64,000 nt of DNA from a bacterium (GCA_020444065.1 JAHLLQ010000003.1:754979-818978), one strand, 5' to 3'. Numbered from the stretch's first letter, positions 27,375 to 37,466 are shown. Notes: a model not told the origin generated them from the sequence alone. Numbers and translations are program-made.

Positions 27375-28205
27375 ATGGGAATCAAAAAATACAAGCCCTA
27401 CACACCGACGCGTCGCGAGATGACGACCAACTCCTACGAGGAATTGACTGCCTCGACACCGGAGAAGTCCCTTCTCGCCAAGAAGTCGAAGTCCGGTGGC
27501 CGCAACAACACCGGCCGTACCACTTGCCGTTTCCGTGGCGGTGGACATCGCCAGCACTACCGCAAGATCGACTTCCGTCGTGACAAGGACGGTATCCCGG
27601 CGAAGGTCGCCACGATCGAATACGATCCGAACCGCAGCGCGTTCATCGCTCTGTTGAACTACGTGGACGGCGAGAAGCGTTACATCATCGCCCCGCGCGG
27701 TTTGAAGGTCGGCCAGATGCTGAACAGTGGCAAAGAGGCGGAAGCTCGTCTCGGCAACTGCCTGCCGCTGAACAAGATCCCGGTCGGTACGACGATTCAC
27801 GCGATCGAGATGAAGCCCGGCAAGGGCGCGCAGCTCTGCCGCAGCGCCGGAACCTCCGCGATGCTCGTTGCTCGCGAAGGCAAGATGGCCACGCTCCGCC
27901 TGCCGTCTGGTGAAGTCCGCGTCGTCATGGCAATCTGCCGCGCGACGATCGGCAGCACCAGCAACCCGGACCACAACCTGGTCGTTTACGGCAAGGCCGG
28001 CCGCACGCGCTGGATGGGACGTCGCCCGCACAACCGTGGCGTCACCATGAACCCGGTCGATCACCCGATGGGCGGCGGCGAAGGCCGTACGTCCGGTGGC
28101 CGGCACCCATGTTCGCCCTGGGGCCAGCCCGCGAAGGGTCACAAGACCCGCAAGAAGAAGAAGGCGAGCACGAAGTACATTGTTACGCCGAGAAACCGCA
28201 AGTAA
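27375..28205 (+). CDS. rplB: 50S ribosomal protein L2
   Basis: 276 residues, standard. [20 protein letters not shown] at the start; the conserved C-terminal [20 protein letters not shown] with the functional histidine is present, followed by the lysine-rich tail [11 protein letters not shown]2 supports subunit association and peptidyl transfer. Preceded by GGGAGCAGAGAAGATA. Confidence 0.99.
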   Translation: MGIKKYKPYTPTRREMTTNSYEELTASTPEKSLLAKKSKSGGRNNTGRTTCRFRGGGHRQHYRKIDFRRDKDGIPAKVATIEYDPNRSAFIALLNYVDGEKRYIIAPRGLKVGQMLNSGKEAEARLGNCLPLNKIPVGTTIHAIEMKPGKGAQLCRSAGTSAMLVAREGKMATLRLPSGEVRVVMAICRATIGSTSNPDHNLVVYGKAGRTRWMGRRPHNRGVTMNPVDHPMGGGEGRTSGGRHPCSPWGQPAKGHKTRKKKKASTKYIVTPRNRK

Positions 28206-28250
28206 CCGATTCCGGACCGGAATCCGTCTTATTCGGAGGTTATACGAACG

Positions 28251-28529
28251 ATGCCCCGTTCACTGAAAAAGCCGCCTTTCGTTGACGATCATCTCCTGGA
28301 GAAGGTCGAGGCTCTGAACGAATCCAACCAGAAGCGCGTGGTGAAGACCTGGTCGCGCCGCTCCATGATCATTCCGGACATGGTCGGTCACACCCTGGCG
28401 ATCCACAATGGCAAGGGATTCGTCCCCGTCTTCATCAATGAAAACATGGTCGGCCACAAGTTGGGCGAATTCGCCCCGACGCGGAACTTCCGCGGTCACG
28501 GCGGCAAGACGGCAAAGACCGTCCGGTAA
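28251..28529 (+). CDS. rpsS: 30S ribosomal protein S19
   Basis: 92 residues. [20 protein letters not shown] and [20 protein letters not shown] are signature segments, with [13 protein letters not shown] near the end. Binds the 30S head next to S13. A ribosome site (GGAGG) lies 12 bases upstream of the ATG. Sits in canonical order after L2. Confidence 0.98.
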   Translation: MPRSLKKPPFVDDHLLEKVEALNESNQKRVVKTWSRRSMIIPDMVGHTLAIHNGKGFVPVFINENMVGHKLGEFAPTRNFRGHGGKTAKTVR

Positions 28530-28566
28530 TAGATACGGAAGAACGTCGAAAGGACATTAAGCGATC

Positions 28567-28971
28567 ATGGGTAGGCGAGAAAGAGAACAGAAGAAGCGTC
28601 GCGAAGCGACCATCCCGACGACCCAGGACGGCCGCCAGGTTGTCTCGAAGTCGGTGACCCGTTTCGTGCGCTGCGCGCCGCGCAAGATGGCTATCGTTGC
28701 TGACTTGATCCGCGACAAGCCCGTCGTGGAAGCGCTGGAGATCCTCCAGTTCACCCACCGGCCCTCGGCGATTCCGTACATCGAGCGCACGCTCAAGTCG
28801 GCCATCGCCAACGCCGAAAACGTCGCCCCCGACCCGTACGAACTGGTCGTCGGTGAAATCCGGGTCGAAGGTGCGCCGATGTTGAAGCGCATCCGTCCCG
28901 CCTCGATGGGCCGCGCCGTGCGCGTCCGTAAACGCATGAGCCACCTTTCGATTCTGCTCACCAGCGAGTGA
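28567..28971 (+). CDS. rplV: 50S ribosomal protein L22
   Basis: 134 residues, slightly longer than the usual ~110 because of a basic N-terminal extension (MGRREREQKKRREATIPTTQ). The core begins SKSVTRFVRCAPRKMAIVAD and ends with the tunnel beta-hairpin, RIRPASMGRAVRVRKRMSHL, where macrolide-resistance changes map in other species. The ribosome site is weak (AAGGAC about 10 bases before the ATG). Confidence 0.97.
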   Translation: MGRREREQKKRREATIPTTQDGRQVVSKSVTRFVRCAPRKMAIVADLIRDKPVVEALEILQFTHRPSAIPYIERTLKSAIANAENVAPDPYELVVGEIRVEGAPMLKRIRPASMGRAVRVRKRMSHLSILLTSE

Positions 28972-29012
28972 GCTAACGCTCGAACGACTGAAGAACACCA
29001 GGAGGCATTCCC

Positions 29013-29654
29013 TTGGGTCAGAAAGTTCATCCTCACGGTTTCCGTCTCGGAGTCATTCACGACTGGCATTCACGCTGGTACGTTCCGAAAGACTATGCCG
29101 ATACGCTCCACGAGGACATCCGCATCCGGCGCACGATTAAGCAGCGCTTCATGCATGCGGGCGTCTCGAAGATCGAGATCGAGCGGGCTGCCAAGCGCGC
29201 CAAGGTCACGATTCACACCGCCCGCCCCGGCATCATCATCGGCAAGAAGGGCAGTGAGATCGAAGGTCTTCGCCGCCAGCTCGAGGGCATGACGAGTCGT
29301 CAGATCGTCATCAACATCGAGGAAGTGAAGCGCCCGGATCTGGACGCGACCCTGGTTGCGGAAAACGTCGCAGGCCAGTTGCTGCGCCGCATCAGCTTCC
29401 GCCGCGCCATGAAGCGCACGGTTCAGAGCTGCATGAAGGCCGGCGCCCTGGGCGTCAAGATTGGCTGCGCAGGCCGCCTGGCCGGCGCCGAAATGGCCCG
29501 CAGCGAATGGTTCCGCGAAGGACGCGTGCCCCTGCACACGCTTCGCGCAGACATCGACTACGGAACCGCCGAAGCCAAGACCAAGTACGGCCTGATTGGC
29601 ATCAAGGTCTGGATCTTCCGCGGAGAAGTTCTTGGCAAGGATAAAAAGTCCTGA
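29013..29654 (+). CDS. rpsC: 30S ribosomal protein S3
   Basis: 213 residues. Uses a TTG start at 29013-29015 preceded by AGGAGG, giving [20 protein letters not shown], the standard S3 opening; no ATG fits. The KH-domain [19 protein letters not shown] and the C-terminal [18 protein letters not shown] region are intact. S3 lines the mRNA entry channel. Confidence 0.98.
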   Translation: MGQKVHPHGFRLGVIHDWHSRWYVPKDYADTLHEDIRIRRTIKQRFMHAGVSKIEIERAAKRAKVTIHTARPGIIIGKKGSEIEGLRRQLEGMTSRQIVINIEEVKRPDLDATLVAENVAGQLLRRISFRRAMKRTVQSCMKAGALGVKIGCAGRLAGAEMARSEWFREGRVPLHTLRADIDYGTAEAKTKYGLIGIKVWIFRGEVLGKDKKS

Positions 29655-29690
29655 GGTTCTGAGACCAGGACCCGTTAGAGGAAGAAAGAC

Positions 29691-30128
29691 ATGCTGCTTC
29701 CAAAGCGACCAAAACATCGCAAAGTCCAAAAGGGCAAGCGCCGCGGCAAGGCCTATCGCGGCAGCACGCTGACCTTCGGCTCCTTCGGCATCAAAGCCAT
29801 GGAGTGCGGATGGATCACGAACCGCCAGATCGAGGCCGCTCGTATCGCCATCACCCGTCACGTGAAGCGCGGTGGCAAGTTGTGGATCAACATCTTCCCC
29901 GATAAGCCGCTGACCGTGAAGCCGGCCGAAACCCGCATGGGTAAGGGCAAGGGTAACCCCGAGCACTGGGTCGCCGTCGTCAAGCCCGGCCGCATCATGT
30001 TCGAGTTGGAAGGCGTTTCGATGGAGCTGGCTCGCGAGGCCATGACCCGTGCGATCCACAAGCTGCCCATCAGGGCCAAGTTCGTTTACCGCGAGGACCT
30101 CGCAGTGTCCTCTGAGGGAGGCGCCTGA
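29691..30128 (+). CDS. rplP: 50S ribosomal protein L16
   Basis: 145 residues. [20 protein letters not shown] opening, [20 protein letters not shown] and the [19 protein letters not shown] segment that approaches the A-site tRNA. GAGGAAGAAAG precedes the ATG. Two bases separate its stop from the rpmC ATG. Confidence 0.98.
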   Translation: MLLPKRPKHRKVQKGKRRGKAYRGSTLTFGSFGIKAMECGWITNRQIEAARIAITRHVKRGGKLWINIFPDKPLTVKPAETRMGKGKGNPEHWVAVVKPGRIMFELEGVSMELAREAMTRAIHKLPIRAKFVYREDLAVSSEGGA

Positions 30129-30130
30129 TC

Positions 30131-30343
30131 ATGGCAAAGAACACACTGACCGCCGAGAAGCTGCGCGAGCAGTCCGTTGAGGAACTTCACCTGCTCTTGG
30201 AAGAATCCAAGCGTGAGCTCTTCAACATGCGGGTTCGTTCCACGACGAAGGAACTGACGGACCCGAACCAGATTCCGATGAAGAAGCGCGACATCGCGCG
30301 TATCAATACCATCCTGACAGAGAAAGCCCGTCAGGCCGGCTAA
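30131..30343 (+). CDS. rpmC: 50S ribosomal protein L29
   Basis: 70 residues, two long helices in a hairpin. Core segments LREQSVEELHLLLEESKREL and FNMRVRSTTKELTDPNQI, then KKRDIARINTILTEK. Located at the tunnel exit beside L23. Closely follows rplP with GAGGGAGGCGCC inside the rplP end as ribosome site. Confidence 0.97.
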   Translation: MAKNTLTAEKLREQSVEELHLLLEESKRELFNMRVRSTTKELTDPNQIPMKKRDIARINTILTEKARQAG

Positions 30344-30390
30344 GGGGCGATCCCCGATCGCCCTGATGTAGACTTAGGAGAGATAATCCG

Positions 30391-30675
30391 ATGGCCGAAC
30401 AAACGCCCGGAAACACCGTGGAACGCGCGAAGCCCAGAACCCAGATCGGGCTGGTGATGAGCTCCTCCATGGATAAGACCATCGTCGTCAAAGTTCAGCG
30501 ACTGGTGAAGCACCGCGTGTACAAGAAGTACATTCGGCGCGACAAGAAACTCTACGTCCACGACGAGACCAACACCGCCAACCCCGGCGACAAGGTCGAG
30601 GTTGTGGAGATGACGCGGCCCCTTTCCAAAACGAAGCGTTATCGTCTTCGCAAGGTCGTGGAGCGCGCGAAGTAA
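30391..30675 (+). CDS. rpsQ: 30S ribosomal protein S17
   Basis: 94 residues. The OB-fold core starts at QIGLVMSSSMDKTIVVKVQR and includes KYIRRDKKLYVHDETNTANP and VVEMTRPLSKTKRYRL, all S17 signatures. The first ~14 residues (MAEQTPGNTVERAK) are a short hydrophilic extension. AGGAGAG lies upstream of the ATG. Confidence 0.98.
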   Translation: MAEQTPGNTVERAKPRTQIGLVMSSSMDKTIVVKVQRLVKHRVYKKYIRRDKKLYVHDETNTANPGDKVEVVEMTRPLSKTKRYRLRKVVERAK

Positions 30676-30729
30676 TCCCGCCGCGGCGACGCGACGAGCA
30701 GACACTGGCTAACACCGGAGCAGGAAGCG

Positions 30730-31098
30730 ATGATTCAGGAATATACCGTACTCAACGTAGCGGACAACAGCGGCGCCCGCAAGATCCGCTGCTTCAAAGT
30801 CCTCGGCGGCACTCGCCGGCGTTACGCCTCGATTGGCGACGTCGTCGTGGCCTCCGTCCGCGAAGCGGACCCCCAGGGCAACGTCAAGAAGGGCCAGGTC
30901 GTGCGCGCCGTCATCGTGCGCACCGCCAAGGAAGTCGCCCGCGAGGATGGCAGCTACCTGCGCTTCTACGACAACGCGGCCGTCATTATTAACGCCAACA
31001 ATGAGCCCGTCGGCACTCGTATCTTTGGTGCCGTCGGCCGCGAACTGCGCGCCAAGAAATTCATGAAGATCGTCTCGCTGGCACCGGAAGTATTCTGA
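30730..31098 (+). CDS. rplN: 50S ribosomal protein L14
   Basis: 122 residues, exactly the common length. Starts [20 protein letters not shown] and ends with [20 protein letters not shown] and SLAPEVF, as in most bacteria. Lies at the subunit interface near L19. GGAGCAGGAAGCG precedes the ATG. Confidence 0.99.
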   Translation: MIQEYTVLNVADNSGARKIRCFKVLGGTRRRYASIGDVVVASVREADPQGNVKKGQVVRAVIVRTAKEVAREDGSYLRFYDNAAVIINANNEPVGTRIFGAVGRELRAKKFMKIVSLAPEVF

Positions 31099-31135
31099 GA
31101 GACGATCGCAACGAGCCAAGGAGCGGCTAGATACG

Positions 31136-31486
31136 ATGAAGTGCAAGATTCGTAAAGGCGACCTCGTTGAGGTCATTTCCGGACCCTACCGCGCCCGCAA
31201 AGGCGAACCCGCCCTGCGTGGCCGTGTTTTGGAAGTCTACCCGAAGGCCAGCCGCGTGCTGGTCGAGGGAGTCAACCACCTGGTGCATCACGAGAAAGTT
31301 CAGAGCACCCAGGGCGGCCAGACCGGCGGCATCATTGAGCGCGAAGAGCCCATCCACATCAGCAATATTGCTCTCGTGGATCCGAAGACCGACAAGCCCG
31401 TTCGCGTCGGCATCGAAACGCAAGACGACGGACGACGTGTTCGCGTGACCCGCGGACGTAACAGCTCCGGCTCTATCGTCGAATAA
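31136..31486 (+). CDS. rplX: 50S ribosomal protein L24
   Basis: 116 residues. A KOW motif near the start ([20 protein letters not shown]), then [19 protein letters not shown] and the central [20 protein letters not shown]. An early-assembly protein that binds the 5' part of 23S rRNA. AAGGAGCGG precedes the ATG. Confidence 0.98.
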   Translation: MKCKIRKGDLVEVISGPYRARKGEPALRGRVLEVYPKASRVLVEGVNHLVHHEKVQSTQGGQTGGIIEREEPIHISNIALVDPKTDKPVRVGIETQDDGRRVRVTRGRNSSGSIVE

Positions 31487-31532
31487 GACGACCTAAAGAT
31501 ATACAGGAAGACCCCAAGGGAAGAATCGACCC

Positions 31533-32126
31533 ATGGCAGAGAAGAAGAAAAAAGAAGAAGGCGCAGGGACCCAGGCACCGCTGGCGCCGCCCCGGTTGCA
31601 GACACGCTACCGCGAAGTAGTGGTCCCCGAGCTTCAGAAGAAGTTCAACTACGATAACGTCATGCAGATCCCGCGCATCCAGAAGGTTGTGGTAAACATG
31701 GGTGTGGGCGAGGCGTCTCGTGACATCAAGGAACTGGACGCGGCGGAAAAAGAGCTGGCCCTCGTGGTTGGCCAGAAGCCCCGCACGACGCGAGCGAAGA
31801 TCAGCGTCTCTCAGTTCAAGATTCGCCAGGGTATGCCCGTCGGCTGTTTCGTGACTCTTCGCGGCCGCCGCATGTGGGACTTCCTGGATCGCCTGATCAA
31901 CGTTGCGATTCCTCGTATTCGCGACTTCCGCGGCCTTCCCGGCAACGCTTTCGATGGACGCGGCAACCACTCGCTCGGCATTCGCGAGCACTCGATCTTC
32001 ATCGAGTTGGACTATAACACCATCTCCAAAGCTCGGGGGATGAACATTACGACCGTGACGACCGCCAAGTCGGACGAGGAAGCCAAAGAGCTTCTCCGCC
32101 TTCTTGGAATGGCGTTCCGCAACTAA
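31533..32126 (+). CDS. rplE: 50S ribosomal protein L5
   Basis: 197 residues, a little longer than the usual ~180 because of a Lys/Glu-rich N-terminus ([16 protein letters not shown]). The core begins [17 protein letters not shown] and includes [40 protein letters not shown] and [12 protein letters not shown]. Binds 5S rRNA and contacts P-site tRNA. Confidence 0.98.
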   Translation: MAEKKKKEEGAGTQAPLAPPRLQTRYREVVVPELQKKFNYDNVMQIPRIQKVVVNMGVGEASRDIKELDAAEKELALVVGQKPRTTRAKISVSQFKIRQGMPVGCFVTLRGRRMWDFLDRLINVAIPRIRDFRGLPGNAFDGRGNHSLGIREHSIFIELDYNTISKARGMNITTVTTAKSDEEAKELLRLLGMAFRN

Positions 32127-32140
32127 GACGGAGGCACGAC

Positions 32141-32326
32141 GTGGCACGCACAAGTCAAATGGCAAAAGCACGCAGGAAGCCCAAGTTCAAGGTTCGGCAG
32201 AACAACCGCTGCCCGATCTGTGGACGCTCCCGCGCCTACATGCGCACGTTCAAAATGTGCCGCCTGTGTTTCCGCAAGCTGGCCAACGAAGGACAGATCC
32301 CGGGCGTCACCAAGTCGTCCTGGTAA
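32141..32326 (+). CDS. rpsN: 30S ribosomal protein S14, zinc-binding type (type Z)
   Basis: 61 residues, the short zinc form. GTG start with GGAGG 8 bases upstream, giving [20 protein letters not shown]. Four cysteines are arranged as two CxxC pairs (CPICGRS, then CRLC), so this is the C+ paralogue rather than the ~100-residue zinc-free one. Ends with IPGVTKSSW as in other type-Z proteins. Confidence 0.98.
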   Translation: MARTSQMAKARRKPKFKVRQNNRCPICGRSRAYMRTFKMCRLCFRKLANEGQIPGVTKSSW

Positions 32327-32374
32327 CCCCGCACTATTTGCACTGGAAGTCTCACGGAGGTTTATCCGTTCACA

Positions 32375-32773
32375 ATGACGCACACGGATCCCATTGCTGA
32401 CATGTTGACCCGAATTCGGAACGCCAATGGCGTGGGCAAAGACCATGTCGATATTCCGAATTCAAAGATGAAGGTCGCTATCGCCCGTATTCTCAAGGAC
32501 GAGGGCTTCATCAAGTACTACAAAGTGATGCGCACCGACAAGCAGGGCACCATTCGCGTGTTCCTGAAGTACGGGCCGAACCGCGAAAAGGTTCTCAATG
32601 GCCTCGAGCGCATCAGCAAGCCGGGTATCCGGCGCTACGTGAAATCCGACGAGATTCCGCGCGTTCGCGGCGGGCTGGGTATCACCATCCTGTCCACCTC
32701 GCATGGAATCCTCACTGGGCAAGACTGCCGCCGACAGAAGGTCGGCGGGGAAATTCTCTGCACCGTCTGGTAA
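32375..32773 (+). CDS. rpsH: 30S ribosomal protein S8
   Basis: 132 residues. [20 protein letters not shown] opening and the C-terminal [20 protein letters not shown] signature. In other bacteria S8 represses the spc operon by binding an mRNA site near rplE; no matching hairpin was searched for here. ACGGAGGTTTAT lies upstream of the ATG. Confidence 0.98.
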   Translation: MTHTDPIADMLTRIRNANGVGKDHVDIPNSKMKVAIARILKDEGFIKYYKVMRTDKQGTIRVFLKYGPNREKVLNGLERISKPGIRRYVKSDEIPRVRGGLGITILSTSHGILTGQDCRRQKVGGEILCTVW

Positions 32774-32793
32774 GGTGCTGGAGGGACTGAATC

Positions 32794-33333
32794 GTGTCTC
32801 GTATTGGTAAACTTCCGATTCCCATCCCCAAGGGTGTCGAAGTCAAAATCAACAAGTCGAATGTCACCGTCAAGGGCCCCAAGGGCACCTTGGCCGTGGA
32901 CACCGAAGGCCGCGTGGAAGTCAAGGTCGAGGACAATAACATTATTGTCCAGCGCTTTGACGACCAGCGCCAGTCCAAGGCCTTTCACGGCCTCTACCAG
33001 CGCCTGATCGCCAACAACGTTGTTGGCGTTACCGAGGGTTTCCGCAAGGAGCTCGAGATCCAGGGCGTTGGTTACCGCGCTGCCATGGAAGGCAAGGACC
33101 TGGTCCTGAGCCTCGGCTACTCGCATCCCATCCGTGTGACGCCGCCGGAAGGCGTCGTCTTCCAGGCTCCGAAGCCGACGGAAGTGATCGTCGAGGGCGC
33201 GGACAAGCAGGTCGTCGGTCAGCTCGCCGCGAACATCCGCGGCTGGCGTCCCCCCGAGCCCTACAAGGGCAAGGGCGTACGCTACAAGGGCGAGTACGTC
33301 CGCCGCAAGGTCGGCAAGGCCAGCGGTAAGTAA
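32794..33333 (+). CDS. rplF: 50S ribosomal protein L6
   Basis: 179 residues. GTG start (MSRIGKLPIPIPKGVEVKIN). The two related domains are intact, with LELQGVGYRA-type motif read here as IQGVGYRAAMEGKD, and the C-terminal GQLAANIRGWRPPEPYKGKG signature. GGAGGG lies 10 bases upstream. Confidence 0.98.
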   Translation: MSRIGKLPIPIPKGVEVKINKSNVTVKGPKGTLAVDTEGRVEVKVEDNNIIVQRFDDQRQSKAFHGLYQRLIANNVVGVTEGFRKELEIQGVGYRAAMEGKDLVLSLGYSHPIRVTPPEGVVFQAPKPTEVIVEGADKQVVGQLAANIRGWRPPEPYKGKGVRYKGEYVRRKVGKASGK

Positions 33334-33404
33334 CCTATAAACTTCAACCCGCGCCGAAAGGGCTACGAAGCGTCCTTTCCAATAAGCCGGGAGGCACAGG
33401 CGAA

Positions 33405-33797
33405 ATGAAACTGAAGAGAACACTCAAGCATCGCAGAGATAAGTGGGGCCGCCAGTACCGGCGCCACCTGCGCGTGCGCAATCGGGTCAGCGGCAGCACC
33501 GAGCGTCCTCGCGTGATGGTTCGCAAGACCCTGAAGCACCTGTACGCACAGGTCATCGACGACTCGCCGACCGCCGGCAGCAAGACGCTGTTCTGCGTCA
33601 GCACCGTCGAGCGCGACGGCGTGAAGAACAAGGGCTACGCCAACATCGAAAACGCCAAGAAGGTCGGTGCCGCCGTCGGTGCAGCCCTTCAGGAGCGCGG
33701 CATCAAGGCCGTCGTCTTCGATCGCGGCGGATATCGCTACCACGGCTGCGTGAAGGCCTTGTGCGATGCGATGCGCGAATCCGGAATTCAAGTCTGA
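33405..33797 (+). CDS. rplR: 50S ribosomal protein L18
   Basis: 130 residues. Basic start MKLKRTLKHRRDKWGRQYRR, followed by the core VFRSTKHIYAQ-equivalent MVRKTLKHLYAQVIDDSPTA and the C-terminal AVVFDRGGYRYHGCVKALCD. Binds 5S rRNA with L5. Preceded by GGGAGGCACAGGCGAA. Confidence 0.97.
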   Translation: MKLKRTLKHRRDKWGRQYRRHLRVRNRVSGSTERPRVMVRKTLKHLYAQVIDDSPTAGSKTLFCVSTVERDGVKNKGYANIENAKKVGAAVGAALQERGIKAVVFDRGGYRYHGCVKALCDAMRESGIQV

Positions 33798-33852
33798 CCA
33801 GGCTCGATAGCCGGCAAACAGAGTACGACTCTCAACTCGACTGGATACGAAG

Positions 33853-34590
33853 ATGACGGTAATGGACGAGCAGAAAGATCAGGAAACGACTCAAGAAACC
33901 GTGGTGACTCCCTATGACCGCGTCGGGCGCATCGATGCCTCGAAGCTGGACCTTCGCGAAGAAGTAGTGAGCCTGAACCGCGTTGCCAAGGTGGTCAAGG
34001 GTGGCCGGCGCTTCAGCTTCGCCGCACTGGTCGTCGTTGGCGACGGACACGGACACGTCGGCGTGGGCTTTGGCAAAGCCAATGAAGTTCCCGCCGCTAT
34101 TCAGAAGGCCATCGAAGCGGGCAAGCGGGCGATGATCGTCGTGCCCATCATTGGTCGAACCATTCCGCACGATATTATCGGACGCTACGGCGCCGGTAAG
34201 GTCCTGCTGCGCCCCGCGTCCGAAGGTACCGGCCTGATCGCCGGCCCGGCGGTGCGTGCCGTCCTCGAACTGGCCGGCCTGCAGGACTGCTTGAGCAAGG
34301 TCCTCGGAACCGAGAACCAGCTCAACGTGGTCAAGGCCACCTTCCAGGGCCTCAAGGACCTCGGCAGTGCGGAAGACGTTGCAACGCTGCGCGGCAAGAC
34401 CCTGGAGGAACTCCTGGGCCGCAAGGGCGCCGAGCGCTATCGCAAGGGCCGCGAAGAAGCCATGAGCCGTAAAGCGGAAGTGGTTCAGCAGAAGCGCGAA
34501 GACAAGTCACGCCGCGGCACTTACACCGCCGGTGGTGGCGGACGTCGCCGTCGTGATGAAGACAGCGACGACAACTCCTCCAAATCTTGA
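33853..34590 (+). CDS. rpsE: 30S ribosomal protein S5 with a long charged C-terminal extension
   Basis: 245 residues against the usual ~165. The dsRBD-like N-domain ([20 protein letters not shown]) and the C-domain ([20 protein letters not shown], then [13 protein letters not shown]) are complete up to about residue 190. An added ~60 residues follow: [20 protein letters not shown] and a [15 protein letters not shown] tail, low-complexity and alternately basic and acidic. A short N-terminal extension is also present. The start could be the ATG at 33853 or the one at 33862. The extension is unlikely to be a frameshift because the codon bias stays the same. Confidence 0.97.
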   Translation: MTVMDEQKDQETTQETVVTPYDRVGRIDASKLDLREEVVSLNRVAKVVKGGRRFSFAALVVVGDGHGHVGVGFGKANEVPAAIQKAIEAGKRAMIVVPIIGRTIPHDIIGRYGAGKVLLRPASEGTGLIAGPAVRAVLELAGLQDCLSKVLGTENQLNVVKATFQGLKDLGSAEDVATLRGKTLEELLGRKGAERYRKGREEAMSRKAEVVQQKREDKSRRGTYTAGGGGRRRRDEDSDDNSSKS

Positions 34591-34603
34591 GAGCGAAACC
34601 GGC

Positions 34604-34630
34604 GGGCGGTCTCCTTCGCTGAGACCACCC
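34604..34630 (+). other. Hairpin in the rpsE-rpmD spacer
   Basis: GGGCGGTCTC and GAGACCACCC pair with one mismatch around a CTTCGCT loop, 13 bases after the rpsE stop. No T-tract follows, so it may be an RNA-processing or stability element rather than a terminator. Confidence 0.45.
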
Positions 34631-34658
34631 TCCCACTGATACCGGGAGTATTGGCGAG

Positions 34659-34844
34659 ATGAAGAAGGTCAAGGTTACATGGAAGAAGAGTACGATCGGG
34701 ACGATCCAGAAGCACCGTCGCACGATCGAGGCTCTCGGCCTGCACCGCGTAGGCCATAGTGTGGTCAAGGAACTGACACCGCAAATCCAGGGGATGATCG
34801 ACAACGTCGATTACCTCGTTGAAGTCGAGGAAGTGACAGAATAA
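34659..34844 (+). CDS. rpmD: 50S ribosomal protein L30
   Basis: 61 residues, standard. [20 protein letters not shown] and [20 protein letters not shown] match the family; L30 packs on 23S rRNA near the 5S site. Its TAA shares the last base with the rplO ATG (TAATG), so translation is coupled. Confidence 0.97.
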   Translation: MKKVKVTWKKSTIGTIQKHRRTIEALGLHRVGHSVVKELTPQIQGMIDNVDYLVEVEEVTE

Positions 34845-35284
34845 TGAAACTTCACGAGTTGCCCGGCGATCCCGGGATGAAGCAGAAGAAGAAGCGCCTC
34901 GGCCGCGGCGAAGGCAGCGGACGTGGCAAGACTGCCGGCAAGGGCCACAAGGGCAAGCAAGCTCGCTCGGGCTCCGGCAAGGGCCCGTACTTCGAAGGCG
35001 GCCAGATGCCTCTGATCCGCCGTATTCCGAAGTTCGGATTCAGCAATCCCTTCCGCGTCGAGTACGAAGCCGTCAACGTGGCCGCCCTCGAGAAGAAGTT
35101 CGAGGCTGGCGCCACCGTCGATCGCGCTGCTCTGGAAGCCGCCAAGCTGGTTCGCACGAGCAAGCCCGTCAAGGTTCTGGGCAACGGCGAAATCAGCAAG
35201 GCTCTGACGATCAAGGCCAACGCTTTCTCGAAGAGCGCGGCCGAGAAGATCGCAGCGGCCGGAGGCACGGCGGAAGTCGTCTGA
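34844..35284 (+). CDS. rplO: 50S ribosomal protein L15
   Basis: 146 residues. Opening [20 protein letters not shown], the Gly/Lys-rich [20 protein letters not shown] segment, [17 protein letters not shown], and the C-terminal [18 protein letters not shown]. Coupled to rpmD by a one-base overlap; precedes secY as in most bacteria. Confidence 0.98.
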   Translation: MKLHELPGDPGMKQKKKRLGRGEGSGRGKTAGKGHKGKQARSGSGKGPYFEGGQMPLIRRIPKFGFSNPFRVEYEAVNVAALEKKFEAGATVDRAALEAAKLVRTSKPVKVLGNGEISKALTIKANAFSKSAAEKIAAAGGTAEVV

Positions 35285-35330
35285 ACTTAACTTTCAAGCG
35301 CCCCGGCGCATGAACCAGGTTGGTTAGCGA

Positions 35331-36767
35331 ATGTTTGGTACAGTAGCGAACCTTTGGAAGATCAAGGACCTGCGTAAGAAGATCCTCTACACGTTGTGGA
35401 TGATCGCTGTGTTCCGCATTGGCGCTCACATTCCGACGCCTTTCGTGAACACCGAGACGGTTCGTGAGTTCTTCGAGAAAGCCTCTGGCGCAGGCCAGGG
35501 CGTTTTCTCCATGGTCGACATGTTCACCGGCGGTGCATTCAGCCAGATGACGATCATGGCCCTGGGCATCATGCCCTACATCTCGGCCCAGATTATTATC
35601 CAGCTCTTGATGGTCGTTGTCCCACGCCTTGAGAAGATGAAGAAGGAAGGCGAGGCCGGCACCAAGAAGATCGAGCAGTACTCCCGCTACGGCACCGTCG
35701 CCCTGGCGGGGTTCCAGTCTCTTGGCCTCGGCATGCTGATGATCAGCCAGGGCTGGGTGACGCCGATGATGGAACAGCACCGCGTGATTTTCATGCTGCT
35801 CACGATGTTCTCGATGACCGCCGGCACCACGCTGTTGATGTGGATCGGCGAGCGCATCACGGAGAACGGCGTCGGCAACGGCATCTCGCTCATTATTGCT
35901 CTCGGCATCATGGCAGCCTATCCCGGCGCCGTCAGCCAGACCTACGCCCGCCTTCACTTCCAGGACCTTTCGAAGATCTGGGTTCCGGTCATCGCCGGGC
36001 TCTGCATCGTCATGACCGTCCTCATCATTGCCATGCAGGAAGGATCCCGCAAGATTCCCATCCAGCATGCGCGACGCACCGTCGGCCGGCGTGTCCAGCA
36101 GGCGCAGACCAACTACCTGCCCCTGAAGGTCAACACCGCGGGCGTTATCCCGGTGATCTTCTCCAGTGCCATCCTTACCCTGCCCCAGACTTTGCTGGGC
36201 TGGGTCGGCACTGGCCAGTCGGGAGCCATGGCCGGTCTCGGCACCTGGTTCTCCCCATATTCCCCCTATAACCTCTACGACGCCTTCGGCATTCAGAAGG
36301 AAAGCATCTTCCTTCTGCTGAAGTCTGCGAACCTGTACACGTTGTTGTACATGATCCTGACGGCATTCTTCTGCTTCTTCTACACCGCGGTGACCTTCAA
36401 TCCGCAGGATGTCGCAGATAACCTGAAGCGTGCCGGCGCGTTTATCCCGGGCTACCGTCCCGGCAAGCAGACTGCCGACTACATCGACATGGTCCTGACA
36501 CGCATCACCACGGTGGGCGCGATCTTCCTGGTCGGTGTGGCTCTCGTTCCTCAGATCCTGTCGAATGCCTTCGGCATTGCATACAGTACTGCACAGTTCG
36601 CCGGTGGCACGGGACTCATCATCGTGGTCGGCGTTATATTGGACACCATGAAGCGCGTGGAGAGCCAGTTGCTGCTGCGCCACTACGATGGCTTCAAGAT
36701 TCGGCGCCAGGCGGGTGCCGGCGGCCGCGGCGAGTCTCGTCGCTGGTCGGGACGCAAGGCGCAGTAA
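35331..36767 (+). CDS. secY: Preprotein translocase channel subunit SecY
   Basis: 478 residues with ten membrane helices. SecY forms the protein-conducting channel with SecE and SecG. Helix 2 region with plug (FSMVDMFTGGAFSQMTIMAL), helix 4-5 loop (YGTVALAGFQSLGLGMLM), the conserved cytoplasmic loop SRKIPIQHARRTVGRRVQQA and LKVNTAGVIPVIF, and the late loop FIPGYRPGKQTADYID are all present. The C-terminus is Gly/Arg-rich (RRQAGAGGRGESRRW). It sits between rplO and adk, so export and translation genes are co-expressed. Confidence 0.99.
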   Translation: MFGTVANLWKIKDLRKKILYTLWMIAVFRIGAHIPTPFVNTETVREFFEKASGAGQGVFSMVDMFTGGAFSQMTIMALGIMPYISAQIIIQLLMVVVPRLEKMKKEGEAGTKKIEQYSRYGTVALAGFQSLGLGMLMISQGWVTPMMEQHRVIFMLLTMFSMTAGTTLLMWIGERITENGVGNGISLIIALGIMAAYPGAVSQTYARLHFQDLSKIWVPVIAGLCIVMTVLIIAMQEGSRKIPIQHARRTVGRRVQQAQTNYLPLKVNTAGVIPVIFSSAILTLPQTLLGWVGTGQSGAMAGLGTWFSPYSPYNLYDAFGIQKESIFLLLKSANLYTLLYMILTAFFCFFYTAVTFNPQDVADNLKRAGAFIPGYRPGKQTADYIDMVLTRITTVGAIFLVGVALVPQILSNAFGIAYSTAQFAGGTGLIIVVGVILDTMKRVESQLLLRHYDGFKIRRQAGAGGRGESRRWSGRKAQ

Positions 36768-36812
36768 GATTCTCGGAGAGCGGACCAACCATCGCCAGGG
36801 AGGGAGCCTTCT

Positions 36813-37466
36813 GTGAACCTGGTTTTGTTCGGCCCCCCCGGCTCGGGAAAAGGAACCCAGTCCGAGCTGGTTTGTGAGAAGTTTCACCTCTCCCACCTGT
36901 CCACCGGCGAAGCCATGAGGGCCGCCATCCGGGCAGGAACGGACCTGGGAAAGCGGGTCAAAGCGATCGTCGAACGAGGCGAGCTGGTACCCGACGAACT
37001 GGTCTCGGAAGTGGTTGACAAGATCGTGGTTGAGAAGCGTCCGAGTACCGACAGCTTTCTCTTTGACGGATACCCCCGGACCGTCAGCCAGGTCGCAGAC
37101 CTCGATCGAATCTGCGAATTTCACACATTGAGTTCGCCGGCGATCGTGAATCTGGAAGTCCCATCCGAGATCCTGATGCTGCGCTTGACCGGCCGGCGAC
37201 TTTGCTCGGAATGCAGGCGCACCTACAACGTTTACTTCGATCCGCCGAAACAGACCGGCGTTTGCGATCTCTGCCACGGCCCGCTGATGAAGCGCGTCGA
37301 CGATACGCCGGAGACAGTCAAGGAACGGCTCGAAGTGTATGAACAGCAGACGAAACCCGTTCTGCATGAGTACGACAACCGCCACGTTCTGAGCAACATC
37401 GACGGGACGGGCACTACCCAGGAAGTCTTCGAGAGAATTCGAGCCATCCTGGCGGAGCAATACTGA
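36813..37466 (+). CDS. adk: Adenylate kinase, zinc-LID type
   Basis: 217 residues, long-form adenylate kinase (AMP + ATP to 2 ADP). GTG start with AGGGAGGGAGCC upstream. P-loop GPPGSGKGTQ (7-16), AMP-site LSTGEAMR and FLFDGYPRTVSQ, and a LID with four cysteines, C131-x2-C134 and C151-x2-C154, which should bind a structural zinc ion. Catalytic arginines in GRRL and the KRVDDTPETVKERL helix are intact. Confidence 0.98.
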   Translation: MNLVLFGPPGSGKGTQSELVCEKFHLSHLSTGEAMRAAIRAGTDLGKRVKAIVERGELVPDELVSEVVDKIVVEKRPSTDSFLFDGYPRTVSQVADLDRICEFHTLSSPAIVNLEVPSEILMLRLTGRRLCSECRRTYNVYFDPPKQTGVCDLCHGPLMKRVDDTPETVKERLEVYEQQTKPVLHEYDNRHVLSNIDGTGTTQEVFERIRAILAEQY

